From Candidatus Yaniella excrementavium (GTDB lineage Bacteria; Actinomycetota; Actinomycetes; Actinomycetales; Micrococcaceae), in the NCBI GenBank assembly GCA_019115865.1, contig DXCT01000085.1:1-64000 (forward strand): a stretch of 64,000 bases of DNA, in the 5' to 3' direction. Below the pieces are notes generated by a model. That model was not told the DNA's origin. It ran no database searches and saw only the letters and a program-made list of their open reading frames with translations. The translations under genes and the position numbers were made by a program. Positions 40,801 through 48,511 of the stretch are shown here, one piece after another (positions within the stretch are counted from its first letter, which is position 1; each line of letters opens with the position of its first letter).

Positions 40801-43800
40801 ATGGCCCGTGGATCCAGCGCACAACGCGATGGTTTTGTACACCTTCACACCCACACCGAGTACTCGATGTTGGATGGAGCCGCGAAATTAGATGATCTCT
40901 TTGCCGAAGCGAGTCGACTGGGGCAGGAAGCCCTCGCCATTACAGACCATGGCTATCTCTTTGGTGCCTTTGATTTTTGGAGTAAGGCACAGCAGCACGG
41001 TATCAAACCCATTATCGGGTTAGAGGCCTACCTTGCGCCTGGTCAACAACACAGGACAGACAAGACGAGAATACGCTGGGGTGACCCCGAGCAGCGCTCG
41101 GATGACGTGTCGGGCGGCGGTGCCTACACCCACATGACGCTGTTGTCCAAGAACAATACCGGAATGCATAACTTGTTCCGGATGGGATCGCACGCGTCGT
41201 TGGACGCAGTATATGCCAAATGGCCGCGCATCGACCGCGAGCTGCTCAATGATTATTCCGAAGGAATTATTGGCACCACGGGGTGCCCTTCTGGAGAAGT
41301 CCAAATTCGCTTGCGTCTCGGACAATATCAAGAGGCGTTGGACGCTGCTGCCGAGTTCCGGGACATCTTTGGCAAAGAAAACTTTTACGTAGAGATCATG
41401 CAGCACGGTCTCGAATTGGAACGGCGCGTCTTCGGCGACCTCATTCAAATATCTAAAGACCTGAACTTACCGCTGGTCTCTACTAATGACCTGCACTATA
41501 CATACCAGCACGATGCAAAACACCATGAAGCGCTCCTTGCCCTGCAATCTGGGTCAAAACTGAGCGAACCAACCTATGATGAAGGTGGCTCTCGTTTTGC
41601 GTTTAGCGGTAATGACTTTTATCTGAAATCCGCAGCAGAAATGCGTTCACTGTTCTCGGAGTTTCCGGAAGCTGCTGATAATACGTTACTTATTGCAGAA
41701 CAGTGTGAAGTGAGTTTCGATACCGAAGCGAACTATATGCCGCGCTTCCCAACGCCACCGGGAGAAGACGAAACTAGTTGGCTTATCAAGGAAGTCAACA
41801 AGGGCTTGCACCGGAGGTACACCAACGGTATCCCCGCCCATGTGCAAAAACAGGCCGACTATGAGCTTGATGTCATCATCAATATGGGCTTTCCTGGATA
41901 TTTCCTTGTCGTCGCGGACTTCATCAACTGGGCAAAAGAGCAAGGTATACGCGTCGGGCCGGGGCGTGGTTCCGGTGCAGGCTCGATGGTGGCTTACGCC
42001 CTACGTATTACTGAACTCGATCCGATCGAGCACGGACTTATTTTCGAGCGATTCTTGAACCCGGACCGTGTCTCGATGCCCGACTTCGACGTTGACTTTG
42101 ACGATCGTCGTCGTGGCGAAGTCATCGATTATGTCACCGAAAAATACGGTGACGAACGTGTAGCGATGATCGTTACTTACGGAACCATTAAGACTAAGCA
42201 GGCGCTGAAAGACTCTGCCCGCGTCATGGGGAAACCATTTTCCATGGGTGAGCAACTCACCAAAGCGTTGCCCCCTGCTGTCATGGCCAAAGACATTCCA
42301 TTGAGCGATATCGAAAATCCAGAAGCCCCTCGATATTCGGAGGCCGGGGAGTTTCGTGAACTGCTGCAAACTGAACCAGAAACACAAGAAGTGTTCGAAA
42401 CAGCAAAAGGTATCGAAGGACTGATCCGTCAATGGGGTGTGCACGCCGCGGGCGTGATTATGTCCTCCGACCCCATCATTGACGTCATACCGCTGATGCG
42501 AAGGCTGGTTGACCGACAAGTCATTACCCAGTTTGATTATCCAACAGCTGAGGCGCTCGGGCTGATCAAGATGGACTTCTTGGGGTTGCGTAACCTCACG
42601 GTGATATCTGATGCAGTCGAAAACGTCGAGCTCAACCGCAATTTCACTTTGGATCTGGAATCGCTACAACTTGACGATCAAGCATCGTATGAACTGCTAG
42701 CCCGAGGCGATACCCTAGGGGTCTTTCAGCTTGACGGCGGCCCTATGCGAGCGCTGCTGAAACTCATGCGCCCCGACAACTATGAAGACATTTCCGCAAC
42801 CCTAGCGTTGTACCGGCCCGGCCCAATGGGCGCCAACTCGCACAATAACTATGCGCTGCGTAAAAATGGACTGCAAGAAGTCACACCAATTCACGCGGAA
42901 CTGGAAGAGCCGCTTAGCGAGATTCTCGGGGTCACTTACGGCCTGATCGTCTATCAGGAACAGGTCATGTCCATCGCGCAAAAAGTTGCCGGATATTCGC
43001 TGGGACAAGCAGATATCTTGCGTCGCGCTATGGGCAAGAAAAAGAAATCCGAGCTAGATAAACAGTACGTGAGTTTTCAACAAGGCATGTTGGATAATGG
43101 CTACTCCCAAGAAGCGATAACTGCCCTGTGGGATATCCTCTTGCCGTTCTCGGACTACGCCTTTAACAAGGCACACTCGGCAGCCTATGGTCTGGTTTCC
43201 TACTGGACCGCCTATCTCAAGGCACACTATCCGGCAGAATATATGGCTGCGCTCCTGACATCGGTATCCCACGATAAGGACAAACTAGCGCTCTACCTTA
43301 ACGAATGTCGTCGCATGGACATCACCGTTCTGCCACCGGATATTAATGAATCAACACAGAATTTCACGCCCGTTGGGCAGGACATCCGTTTTGGCATGGG
43401 AGCTGTTCGAAATGTTGGTGCACATGTAGTTGCGGGCATGGTCAAAGCTCGTGAGGAACAAGGGGCCTTCACCTCGTTCCAAGATTTCTTTAAGAAGGTT
43501 CCGCAAGAGGTGTGCAGTAAACGGACCATTGAATCCATGATCAAAGCTGGTGGCTTTGATTCACTTGAGTACAGCCGCCGAGCCTTACTGGCTGTGCACG
43601 AGGAAGCTGTTGATTCTTCGGTGGTCCAGAAGCGACAGGAAGCCAATAACCAGTTCGACTTCTTCTCGTTATTAGAAGAAGACGACAGCTCAATTGATAC
43701 TGGCTTTGGTGTGACGGTACCGGATCTTCCCGAATGGGATAAGAAAACGAAGTTGGCCTTTGAACGCGAAATGATTGGACTCTACGTGTCCGACCATCCT

Positions 43801-44379
43801 CTCCAGGGACTGGAACAGGTCATAGAGCAGCACGCTGATCACACTGTAAGTCAAATCTTGGATGACGAAGGTCCCGCTGATGGTTCATTTGTGACGATCG
43901 CAGGCTTGATCACTTCGCTGGAACGTCGTGTAGCTAAAACATCTGGTAACCCGTATGCGAGGGCTGAAGTTGAAGATCTTGGCGCTTCCATCGACGTGAT
44001 GTTCTTCGGCAGGGTTTATGAACCAATCTCCAGCGTTATCGCCGAAGACCTTGTGGTTTCTATTAAGGGGCGAGTCCAGCGACGTGATGACGGTTCGGTA
44101 GTCGTCTCAGCTCAAGAGATGACGATCATAGACACCACGGATATGGGCGCCGGTGGACCGTTGAATCTCACGATCCCGTCCTTCAAGGCAACCGAACCAC
44201 TCATCCGTCAGCTGGGCGATGTTTTGCGAGCTCACTCGGGTACAACGGATGTCAATATCAAGCTCGTTGGAAATCTTACGATGGAAATTATGCGAGTAGG
44301 ACCGCAATACAAGGTCGCACCGAATCCAGCACTTTTTGGTGATCTGAAGGTACTGCTAGGACCGGCCTGTTTAGAGTAG
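40801..44379 (+). CDS. dnaE: DNA polymerase III alpha subunit
   Basis: Replicative polymerase, DnaE1 type, 1192 residues. Starts with the PHP domain (FVHLHTHTEYSMLDGAAKLDDL, ITDHGYLFG) that often carries proofreading in Actinobacteria. The palm shows GPGRGSGAGSMVAY and the catalytic aspartates in MPDFDVDFDD (about residues 426-435). Next come a YRPGPMG loop, the tandem HhH region (VPQEVCSKRTIESMIKAGGFD) and a C-terminal OB fold. ATG 40801 is preceded by TGGAGG about 12 nt upstream. It follows rluD after 52 bp and is probably transcribed separately. Confidence 0.97.
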   Translation: MARGSSAQRDGFVHLHTHTEYSMLDGAAKLDDLFAEASRLGQEALAITDHGYLFGAFDFWSKAQQHGIKPIIGLEAYLAPGQQHRTDKTRIRWGDPEQRSDDVSGGGAYTHMTLLSKNNTGMHNLFRMGSHASLDAVYAKWPRIDRELLNDYSEGIIGTTGCPSGEVQIRLRLGQYQEALDAAAEFRDIFGKENFYVEIMQHGLELERRVFGDLIQISKDLNLPLVSTNDLHYTYQHDAKHHEALLALQSGSKLSEPTYDEGGSRFAFSGNDFYLKSAAEMRSLFSEFPEAADNTLLIAEQCEVSFDTEANYMPRFPTPPGEDETSWLIKEVNKGLHRRYTNGIPAHVQKQADYELDVIINMGFPGYFLVVADFINWAKEQGIRVGPGRGSGAGSMVAYALRITELDPIEHGLIFERFLNPDRVSMPDFDVDFDDRRRGEVIDYVTEKYGDERVAMIVTYGTIKTKQALKDSARVMGKPFSMGEQLTKALPPAVMAKDIPLSDIENPEAPRYSEAGEFRELLQTEPETQEVFETAKGIEGLIRQWGVHAAGVIMSSDPIIDVIPLMRRLVDRQVITQFDYPTAEALGLIKMDFLGLRNLTVISDAVENVELNRNFTLDLESLQLDDQASYELLARGDTLGVFQLDGGPMRALLKLMRPDNYEDISATLALYRPGPMGANSHNNYALRKNGLQEVTPIHAELEEPLSEILGVTYGLIVYQEQVMSIAQKVAGYSLGQADILRRAMGKKKKSELDKQYVSFQQGMLDNGYSQEAITALWDILLPFSDYAFNKAHSAAYGLVSYWTAYLKAHYPAEYMAALLTSVSHDKDKLALYLNECRRMDITVLPPDINESTQNFTPVGQDIRFGMGAVRNVGAHVVAGMVKAREEQGAFTSFQDFFKKVPQEVCSKRTIESMIKAGGFDSLEYSRRALLAVHEEAVDSSVVQKRQEANNQFDFFSLLEEDDSSIDTGFGVTVPDLPEWDKKTKLAFEREMIGLYVSDHPLQGLEQVIEQHADHTVSQILDDEGPADGSFVTIAGLITSLERRVAKTSGNPYARAEVEDLGASIDVMFFGRVYEPISSVIAEDLVVSIKGRVQRRDDGSVVVSAQEMTIIDTTDMGAGGPLNLTIPSFKATEPLIRQLGDVLRAHSGTTDVNIKLVGNLTMEIMRVGPQYKVAPNPALFGDLKVLLGPACLE

Positions 44380-44424
44380 CTAGGAATAACCGTGTGCTTG
44401 CGCTTGCCAAGGTGAGTGACCGTC

Positions 44425-44469
44425 ACTATATGTAGTAGTCATGTGGGTTGAATTGCAACTATATGTAGG
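44425..44469 (+). promoter_or_regulatory. Tandem NrdR boxes upstream of nrdR
   Basis: ACTATATGTAGT (44425-44436) and ACTATATGTAGG (44458-44469), 33 bp apart, i.e. about three helical turns. They match the NrdR-box core CTATATNTAG of ribonucleotide reductase genes. The second lies between the -35 and -10 of the predicted nrdR promoter. Autoregulation is the natural reading. Confidence 0.8.
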
Positions 44470-44477
44470 ACTACAAT
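44448..44477 (+). promoter_or_regulatory. Predicted nrdR promoter
   Basis: TTGAAT (44448-44453), 18-bp spacer and TACAAT (44472-44477). The distal NrdR box is just upstream of the -35 and the proximal one occupies the spacer. Confidence 0.6.
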
Positions 44478-44517
44478 TTCTGTTAGACCTATACCGTAGA
44501 GAGGTTTCTTTCCCACC

Positions 44518-45003
44518 ATGCACTGTCCGTTTTGCCGACACGAAGAATCCCGGGTCGTTGATTCCCGTTCACTAGATGACGGGTCAGCGATTCGGCGTCG
44601 GCGCGAGTGCCGTTCATGTGACAAACGATTCACTACGATGGAAACTACATCTCTGAGTGTCATCAAACGTTCTGGGGTTGGCGAAGCATTCGATCGTGCC
44701 AAAGTTGTCAATGGCGTGCGCAAGGCATGCCAGGGCAGACCGGTGGATAATGACGACCTAGCGAAGTTGGCGCAAGAAGTTGAAGAAGCGATCCGTGCAA
44801 CAGGACATGCAGAAGTCGATGCCCATGATGTTGGTCTTGCAATCTTAGGTCCACTACGTCGTTTGGATAAGGTAGCGTACTTGCGGTTCGCGTCGGTCTA
44901 TCAAGATTTCGATAATCTCGACGACTTTGAAAAGGCTATTCAAGACCTTCGGGAACGCCCAGAGGTACAAGAACCTTTGCAAGCAAAATTGTTCACCCGC
45001 TAA
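44518..45003 (+). CDS. nrdR: Transcriptional repressor NrdR
   Basis: Nucleotide-sensing repressor of ribonucleotide reductase genes; 161 residues. The N-terminal zinc ribbon has [13 protein letters not shown] and [12 protein letters not shown] (two CxxC pairs), followed by the ATP-cone domain that binds ATP/dATP ([24 protein letters not shown] ... [15 protein letters not shown]). No nrd structural genes are in the window, so its main targets are elsewhere. Two NrdR boxes upstream predict autoregulation. Confidence 0.97.
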   Translation: MHCPFCRHEESRVVDSRSLDDGSAIRRRRECRSCDKRFTTMETTSLSVIKRSGVGEAFDRAKVVNGVRKACQGRPVDNDDLAKLAQEVEEAIRATGHAEVDAHDVGLAILGPLRRLDKVAYLRFASVYQDFDNLDDFEKAIQDLRERPEVQEPLQAKLFTR

Positions 45004-45008
45004 AATTT

Positions 45009-45049
45009 CCGGTGGTGAACCTGGAAGGGGAAGCCAGGTTCACCACCGG
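45009..45049. terminator. Hairpin terminator between nrdR and map
   Basis: Perfect 16-bp stem (45009-45024 with 45034-45049), 9-nt purine loop. The flanks are only weakly T-rich, but the location between convergent stop codons supports bidirectional termination. Confidence 0.75.
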
Positions 45050-45054
45050 TACAC

Positions 45055-46026
45055 TTATTCCGCGATCGTGAGAATTTCTGCACCGTCGTGTGTTACCACA
45101 ATGGTGTGTTCAAACTGTGCACTGCGCTGTTTATCTTTGGTGGTCACCGTCCACCCGTCATCCCAAAGATCCCAGGCAATACCGCCTAGCGTGAGCATAG
45201 GTTCGATCGTGAAAACCATGCCCGGCTGCATGACTTCATTATGCCTGGGCGCGGTATCGTAGTGCGGAATGATGAGTCCGGAGTGGAATTCTTTACCCAC
45301 ACCGTGGCCCACAAAGTCTTCGACCACACCATAGCCGAAGCGTTTCGCATAGGTCTCGATGACGCGACCTATTACATTAATTTCGCGGCCTGGTTTTACT
45401 GCTTTGATCGCGCGTTCCAGAGCTTTTTCGGTACGTTCCACCAGTAGGCGCGATTGTTCATCGACGGTGCCGACCAAAAAGGTTTTGTTGTGATCCCCGT
45501 GATGGCCGTCTTTATAGACCGTGATATCGATATTGATAATATCGCCGTCTTCCAAAACGGTGTCGTCGGGAATACCATGACAAATCACCTCGTTCAGAGA
45601 GGTTGTCATGGACTTCGGGAACTCTTTATACCCCAGAGTCGAAGGCCACGCGTTCTGGGCGATGATGAACTCATGGCCAATACGATCGAGCTCGGCCGTC
45701 GTAATGCCGGGCCGAATATACTGTTCCACCAGATTCATCGTCTCGGCCGCAAGACGTCCCGCGGCTCGAATGTGTGCGATGCCTGCGGCATCATAGATAT
45801 CACCGTGGAGACCTTCGATTGCATCCTTTTTGCCGACGTAGTCCGGCCGGTCAATGTGCGATGGTACTGGCAACTGAGGCGCAATATACCCGGGTGTTAG
45901 ACGCCCCTTTGGCGCTTTGGAGCCGACGTCGGGGCGTGGTGGTGAATCAACCGGCATGTTGTGTGAGGCAGCCGAGCCAGGTTCAACCGGCTTGCGTGTA
46001 TCGAGGTTCGGTGGTGTAAACGTCAT
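45055..46026 (-). CDS. map: Methionine aminopeptidase, type I, with N-terminal extension
   Basis: Removes the initiator methionine from nascent proteins. The 323-residue protein has the five metal ligands in NIDITVYKDGHHGDHNKTF (two Asp), DFVGHGVGKEFH (His), FTIEPML (Glu) and SAQFEHTIVVT (Glu). The first 65 or so residues are Pro-rich, including the PxxPxW/I-type linker common in actinobacterial Map (LPVPSHIDRPDYVGK), preceded by about 40 further residues. ATG 46026 is 6 nt after a TAGACT hexamer, which supports the long form. Convergent with nrdR. Confidence 0.94.
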   Translation of the reverse strand: MTFTPPNLDTRKPVEPGSAASHNMPVDSPPRPDVGSKAPKGRLTPGYIAPQLPVPSHIDRPDYVGKKDAIEGLHGDIYDAAGIAHIRAAGRLAAETMNLVEQYIRPGITTAELDRIGHEFIIAQNAWPSTLGYKEFPKSMTTSLNEVICHGIPDDTVLEDGDIINIDITVYKDGHHGDHNKTFLVGTVDEQSRLLVERTEKALERAIKAVKPGREINVIGRVIETYAKRFGYGVVEDFVGHGVGKEFHSGLIIPHYDTAPRHNEVMQPGMVFTIEPMLTLGGIAWDLWDDGWTVTTKDKQRSAQFEHTIVVTHDGAEILTIAE

Positions 46027-46032
46027 GGCTGT

Positions 46033-46038
46033 AGTCTA
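46033..46038 (-). promoter_or_regulatory. -10 element TAGACT, predicted leaderless map mRNA
   Basis: On the minus strand TAGACT is followed by ACAGCC and the ATG at 46026. Confidence 0.6.
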
Positions 46039-46072
46039 TCTGGGCGCGGGGACTATCTGGTATGAAAGAAGT

Positions 46073-46264
46073 ATGACTGAAGAAAAACGCTATTGGTACA
46101 ACGTGAAATCCGGCGAAGTTGAAGACGGCCCGCAATCGATGGGTAAAGACAGGATTGGCCCATTTTCTACTCGCGAGGAAGCCGCAAACGCTTTGGCAAC
46201 TTATGCCCAACGTAACCGTGCCTGGGACGAAGAAGAGGAAGACGACGACTGGGGACTACTCTAG
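46073..46264 (+). CDS. Small SPOR-like acidic protein
   Basis: A 63-residue protein starting MTEEKRYWYNVKSGEVEDG. The central part (WYNVKSGEVEDGPQSMGKDRIGPFSTREEAANAL) resembles the short SPOR-type proteins found beside map and panB in many Micrococcales; the tail DEEEEDDDWGLL is strongly acidic. It lacks a signal peptide or membrane helix, so it is cytoplasmic and unlike classical septal SPOR proteins. ATG 46073 is used; TATGAA lies 6 nt upstream and GAAAG could be a weak ribosome binding site. The stop codon overlaps the stop of convergent panB. Confidence 0.8.
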   Translation: MTEEKRYWYNVKSGEVEDGPQSMGKDRIGPFSTREEAANALATYAQRNRAWDEEEEDDDWGLL

Positions 46265-47094
46265 AAACTGTGGTCCTCATCAGGGAAGTCAGCCTTCAAA
46301 ACGTCTTCGCGATAACGTTTTGCGGCGTCAGACAACACTCCACGGACATCAGCGTACTGTTTGACGAACGACGGAACTCGTCCTTGATTCAAGCCAAAAG
46401 CATCCTGCCACACTAAAACTTGCCCGGTCGTACCGTTACCTGCACCGATTCCAATGGTTGGGATGGTCAGTGCTTCATCCACGGCAGCTGCAACATCGGT
46501 GGGAACCATTTCCATCAAGAGCATTACTGCCCCTGCGTCCTGCAGCGCCAGAGCTTCCTGAACCATGTGGGCTGTTGCATCTTCTTGCCGTCCTTGGACG
46601 CGGTAACCACCCAGGACATGCTCAGATTGCGGAGTGAAGCCAGTGTGGGCAACGACGGGGACGCCCGCCGCGGTTAGCGCTTGGATGTGCGGGACATATT
46701 CAATGCCGCCTTCCATTTTGACCGCCGAGATACCGGTTTCTTTCACGAGTCGAATACCAGAGGCTACAGCTTGTTCCACGGATTCTTCGTAGGACCCAAA
46801 TGGTAGGTCAGCCAATACTAGTGCTCGGTTGGCGCCAGCAACGACAGCCTTGGAAAACGTGATCATGTCGTCCATGGTCACGCCCAAAGTTGAATTCTGA
46901 CCTTGGACAACGTTGCCTAGCGAGTCACCGATGAGCAGGGTTTCAATCCCGGCGTCGTCGAAAATTGCCGCGGTCATCGCGTCGTAACACGTGAGCATGG
47001 CAAATTTGCCGCCGGCTTCCTTAATTTGTTGGAAATGCACGGTGCGGTATCGTGCTGGGATGTTTTTTAGAACTGAATACGGGGTATCAACCAT
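46261..47094 (-). CDS. panB: Ketopantoate hydroxymethyltransferase
   Basis: First committed enzyme of pantothenate and coenzyme A synthesis: adds a hydroxymethyl from methylene-THF to 2-oxoisovalerate. The 277-residue protein shows AMLTCYDAMTAAIFDDAG, LIGDSLGNVVQG, VLADLPFGSYEES, VKMEGG, VPVVAHTGFTPQS and IGIGAGNGTTGQVLVW. All are standard for PanB. ATG 47094 lies 6 nt after a TAGACT hexamer. Convergent with the SPOR-like gene with overlapping stop codons at a CTAG. Confidence 0.95.
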   Translation of the reverse strand: MVDTPYSVLKNIPARYRTVHFQQIKEAGGKFAMLTCYDAMTAAIFDDAGIETLLIGDSLGNVVQGQNSTLGVTMDDMITFSKAVVAGANRALVLADLPFGSYEESVEQAVASGIRLVKETGISAVKMEGGIEYVPHIQALTAAGVPVVAHTGFTPQSEHVLGGYRVQGRQEDATAHMVQEALALQDAGAVMLLMEMVPTDVAAAVDEALTIPTIGIGAGNGTTGQVLVWQDAFGLNQGRVPSFVKQYADVRGVLSDAAKRYREDVLKADFPDEDHSF

Positions 47095-47100
47095 GCCAAT

Positions 47101-47106
47101 AGTCTA
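47101..47106 (-). promoter_or_regulatory. -10 element TAGACT, predicted leaderless panB mRNA
   Basis: On the minus strand TAGACT is followed by ATTGGC and the ATG at 47094, the same hexamer and spacing as at map. Confidence 0.6.
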
Positions 47107-47170
47107 ACGTCACATTGCTATCCTGGTAGTAGAGCCAATAAATTGTCAGGACGAAAGAGACCTCGATACC

Positions 47171-48511
47171 ATGGATCGCCAGCAAGAATACGTTTTACGC
47201 ACCCTGGAAGACCGCGATGTGCGGTTTATCAGGCTGTGGTTCACCGACGTCGTCGGAGCGCTGAAATCTGTGGCATTGGCCCCAGCTGAAGTGGAACATG
47301 CATTTTCCGAGGGGCTTGGTTTTGATGGATCCTCGATTGATGGTTTCACTCGTATATTTGAATCGGATATGCTCCTGCAACCGGATCCGACGACTTTCCA
47401 GATTTTGCCGTGGCGAGGCGACGAGGAACAGACTTCGAGGATGTTCTGCGATGTGAAGATGCCTGACGGTGAATCGTCGATGGCTGATCCGCGCCACGTC
47501 TTGCGCCGTACTCTTGACCATGCCGCCGATATGGGTTTTAGCTGCTATCTTCATCCAGAGATAGAATTTTATTTATTCAAAGCTGGCCTCAAAGATGATC
47601 AGGGGGCTCCTGTTCCGGTAGATCAAGCCGGCTATTTTGATCACGTTCCAGGTGGGGTCGCACAGGATTTTCGACGCGAAGCAGTCTCTATGCTTGAGGC
47701 CGTTGGAATTTCTGTGGAGTTTTCGCACCACGAAGCCGGTTCAGGGCAAAATGAGATTGATCTGCGCGCGACCGATGCTATGTCAACCGCTGATAACATC
47801 ATGACGGCACGTACCGTGATTAAAGAAGTCGCTACGCTTCAAGACTTACACGCCACATTTATGCCAAAACCCCTGGGTGCTCAGCCCGGGTCGGCGTTGC
47901 ACACCCATTTTTCACTTTTTGAATCAGACTCAAATGCTTTTCATGAACCCGGTGCGGAGTACCAACTGTCCACGACAGCACGCAGATTTATCGCCGGGAT
48001 CCTGAAGTATTCACCGGAGATCACGGCTGTAACACATCAGTTTGTAAACTCCTATAAGCGCCTTTGGGGTGGCCGGGAAGCGCCATCCTATGTTTCCTGG
48101 GGTCATAATAACCGCTCGGCGCTGGTGCGGATCCCGCTGCATAAACCTAATAAAGCCGGCTCGGCACGTATTGAGTACCGCGGTATTGATGCGGCAGCCA
48201 ACCCGTACCTGGCTTACGCACTGCTTATCTCAGCCGGTCTAAAAGGTATTGAAGAAGAATACGAACTTGATGAAGCCGCCGACGACGATATAGGCGAACT
48301 CACTGCTCGGGAACGGATTCTGATGGGACATGACTCTTTGCCGACCACACTGCATGGTGCACTGGGAGTCTTGGAAGAATCAGAATTCGTGGCCGATGTT
48401 TTGGGGGAAACGGTGTTCCAGTCTGTGTTACGTACCAAACGTGACGAATGGGATGAATACCGCGTCAACGTGTCACCCTTTGAGATTCGCCGCTATATGG
48501 ATGCCATATGA
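47171..48511 (+). CDS. glnA2: Glutamine synthetase family protein GlnA2
   Basis: A 446-residue type I glutamine synthetase of the GlnA2 group (MDRQQEYVLRTLEDRDVRFIRLWFTDVVG closely follows mycobacterial GlnA2). Catalytic regions are visible: GFDGSSIDGF, HPEIEFYLF, HHEAGSGQNEIDLR, GSALHTHFSLF and NRSALVRIP. The region where GlnA1 has its adenylylated tyrosine (NLY-type) reads EEEYELDEAADDD, so regulation by GlnE at that site is doubtful. It is the first gene of an operon with glnE, overlapping it by ATGA. In some Actinobacteria GlnA2-type enzymes act in poly-glutamate or D-Gln metabolism rather than bulk assimilation. Confidence 0.92.
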   Translation: MDRQQEYVLRTLEDRDVRFIRLWFTDVVGALKSVALAPAEVEHAFSEGLGFDGSSIDGFTRIFESDMLLQPDPTTFQILPWRGDEEQTSRMFCDVKMPDGESSMADPRHVLRRTLDHAADMGFSCYLHPEIEFYLFKAGLKDDQGAPVPVDQAGYFDHVPGGVAQDFRREAVSMLEAVGISVEFSHHEAGSGQNEIDLRATDAMSTADNIMTARTVIKEVATLQDLHATFMPKPLGAQPGSALHTHFSLFESDSNAFHEPGAEYQLSTTARRFIAGILKYSPEITAVTHQFVNSYKRLWGGREAPSYVSWGHNNRSALVRIPLHKPNKAGSARIEYRGIDAAANPYLAYALLISAGLKGIEEEYELDEAADDDIGELTARERILMGHDSLPTTLHGALGVLEESEFVADVLGETVFQSVLRTKRDEWDEYRVNVSPFEIRRYMDAI

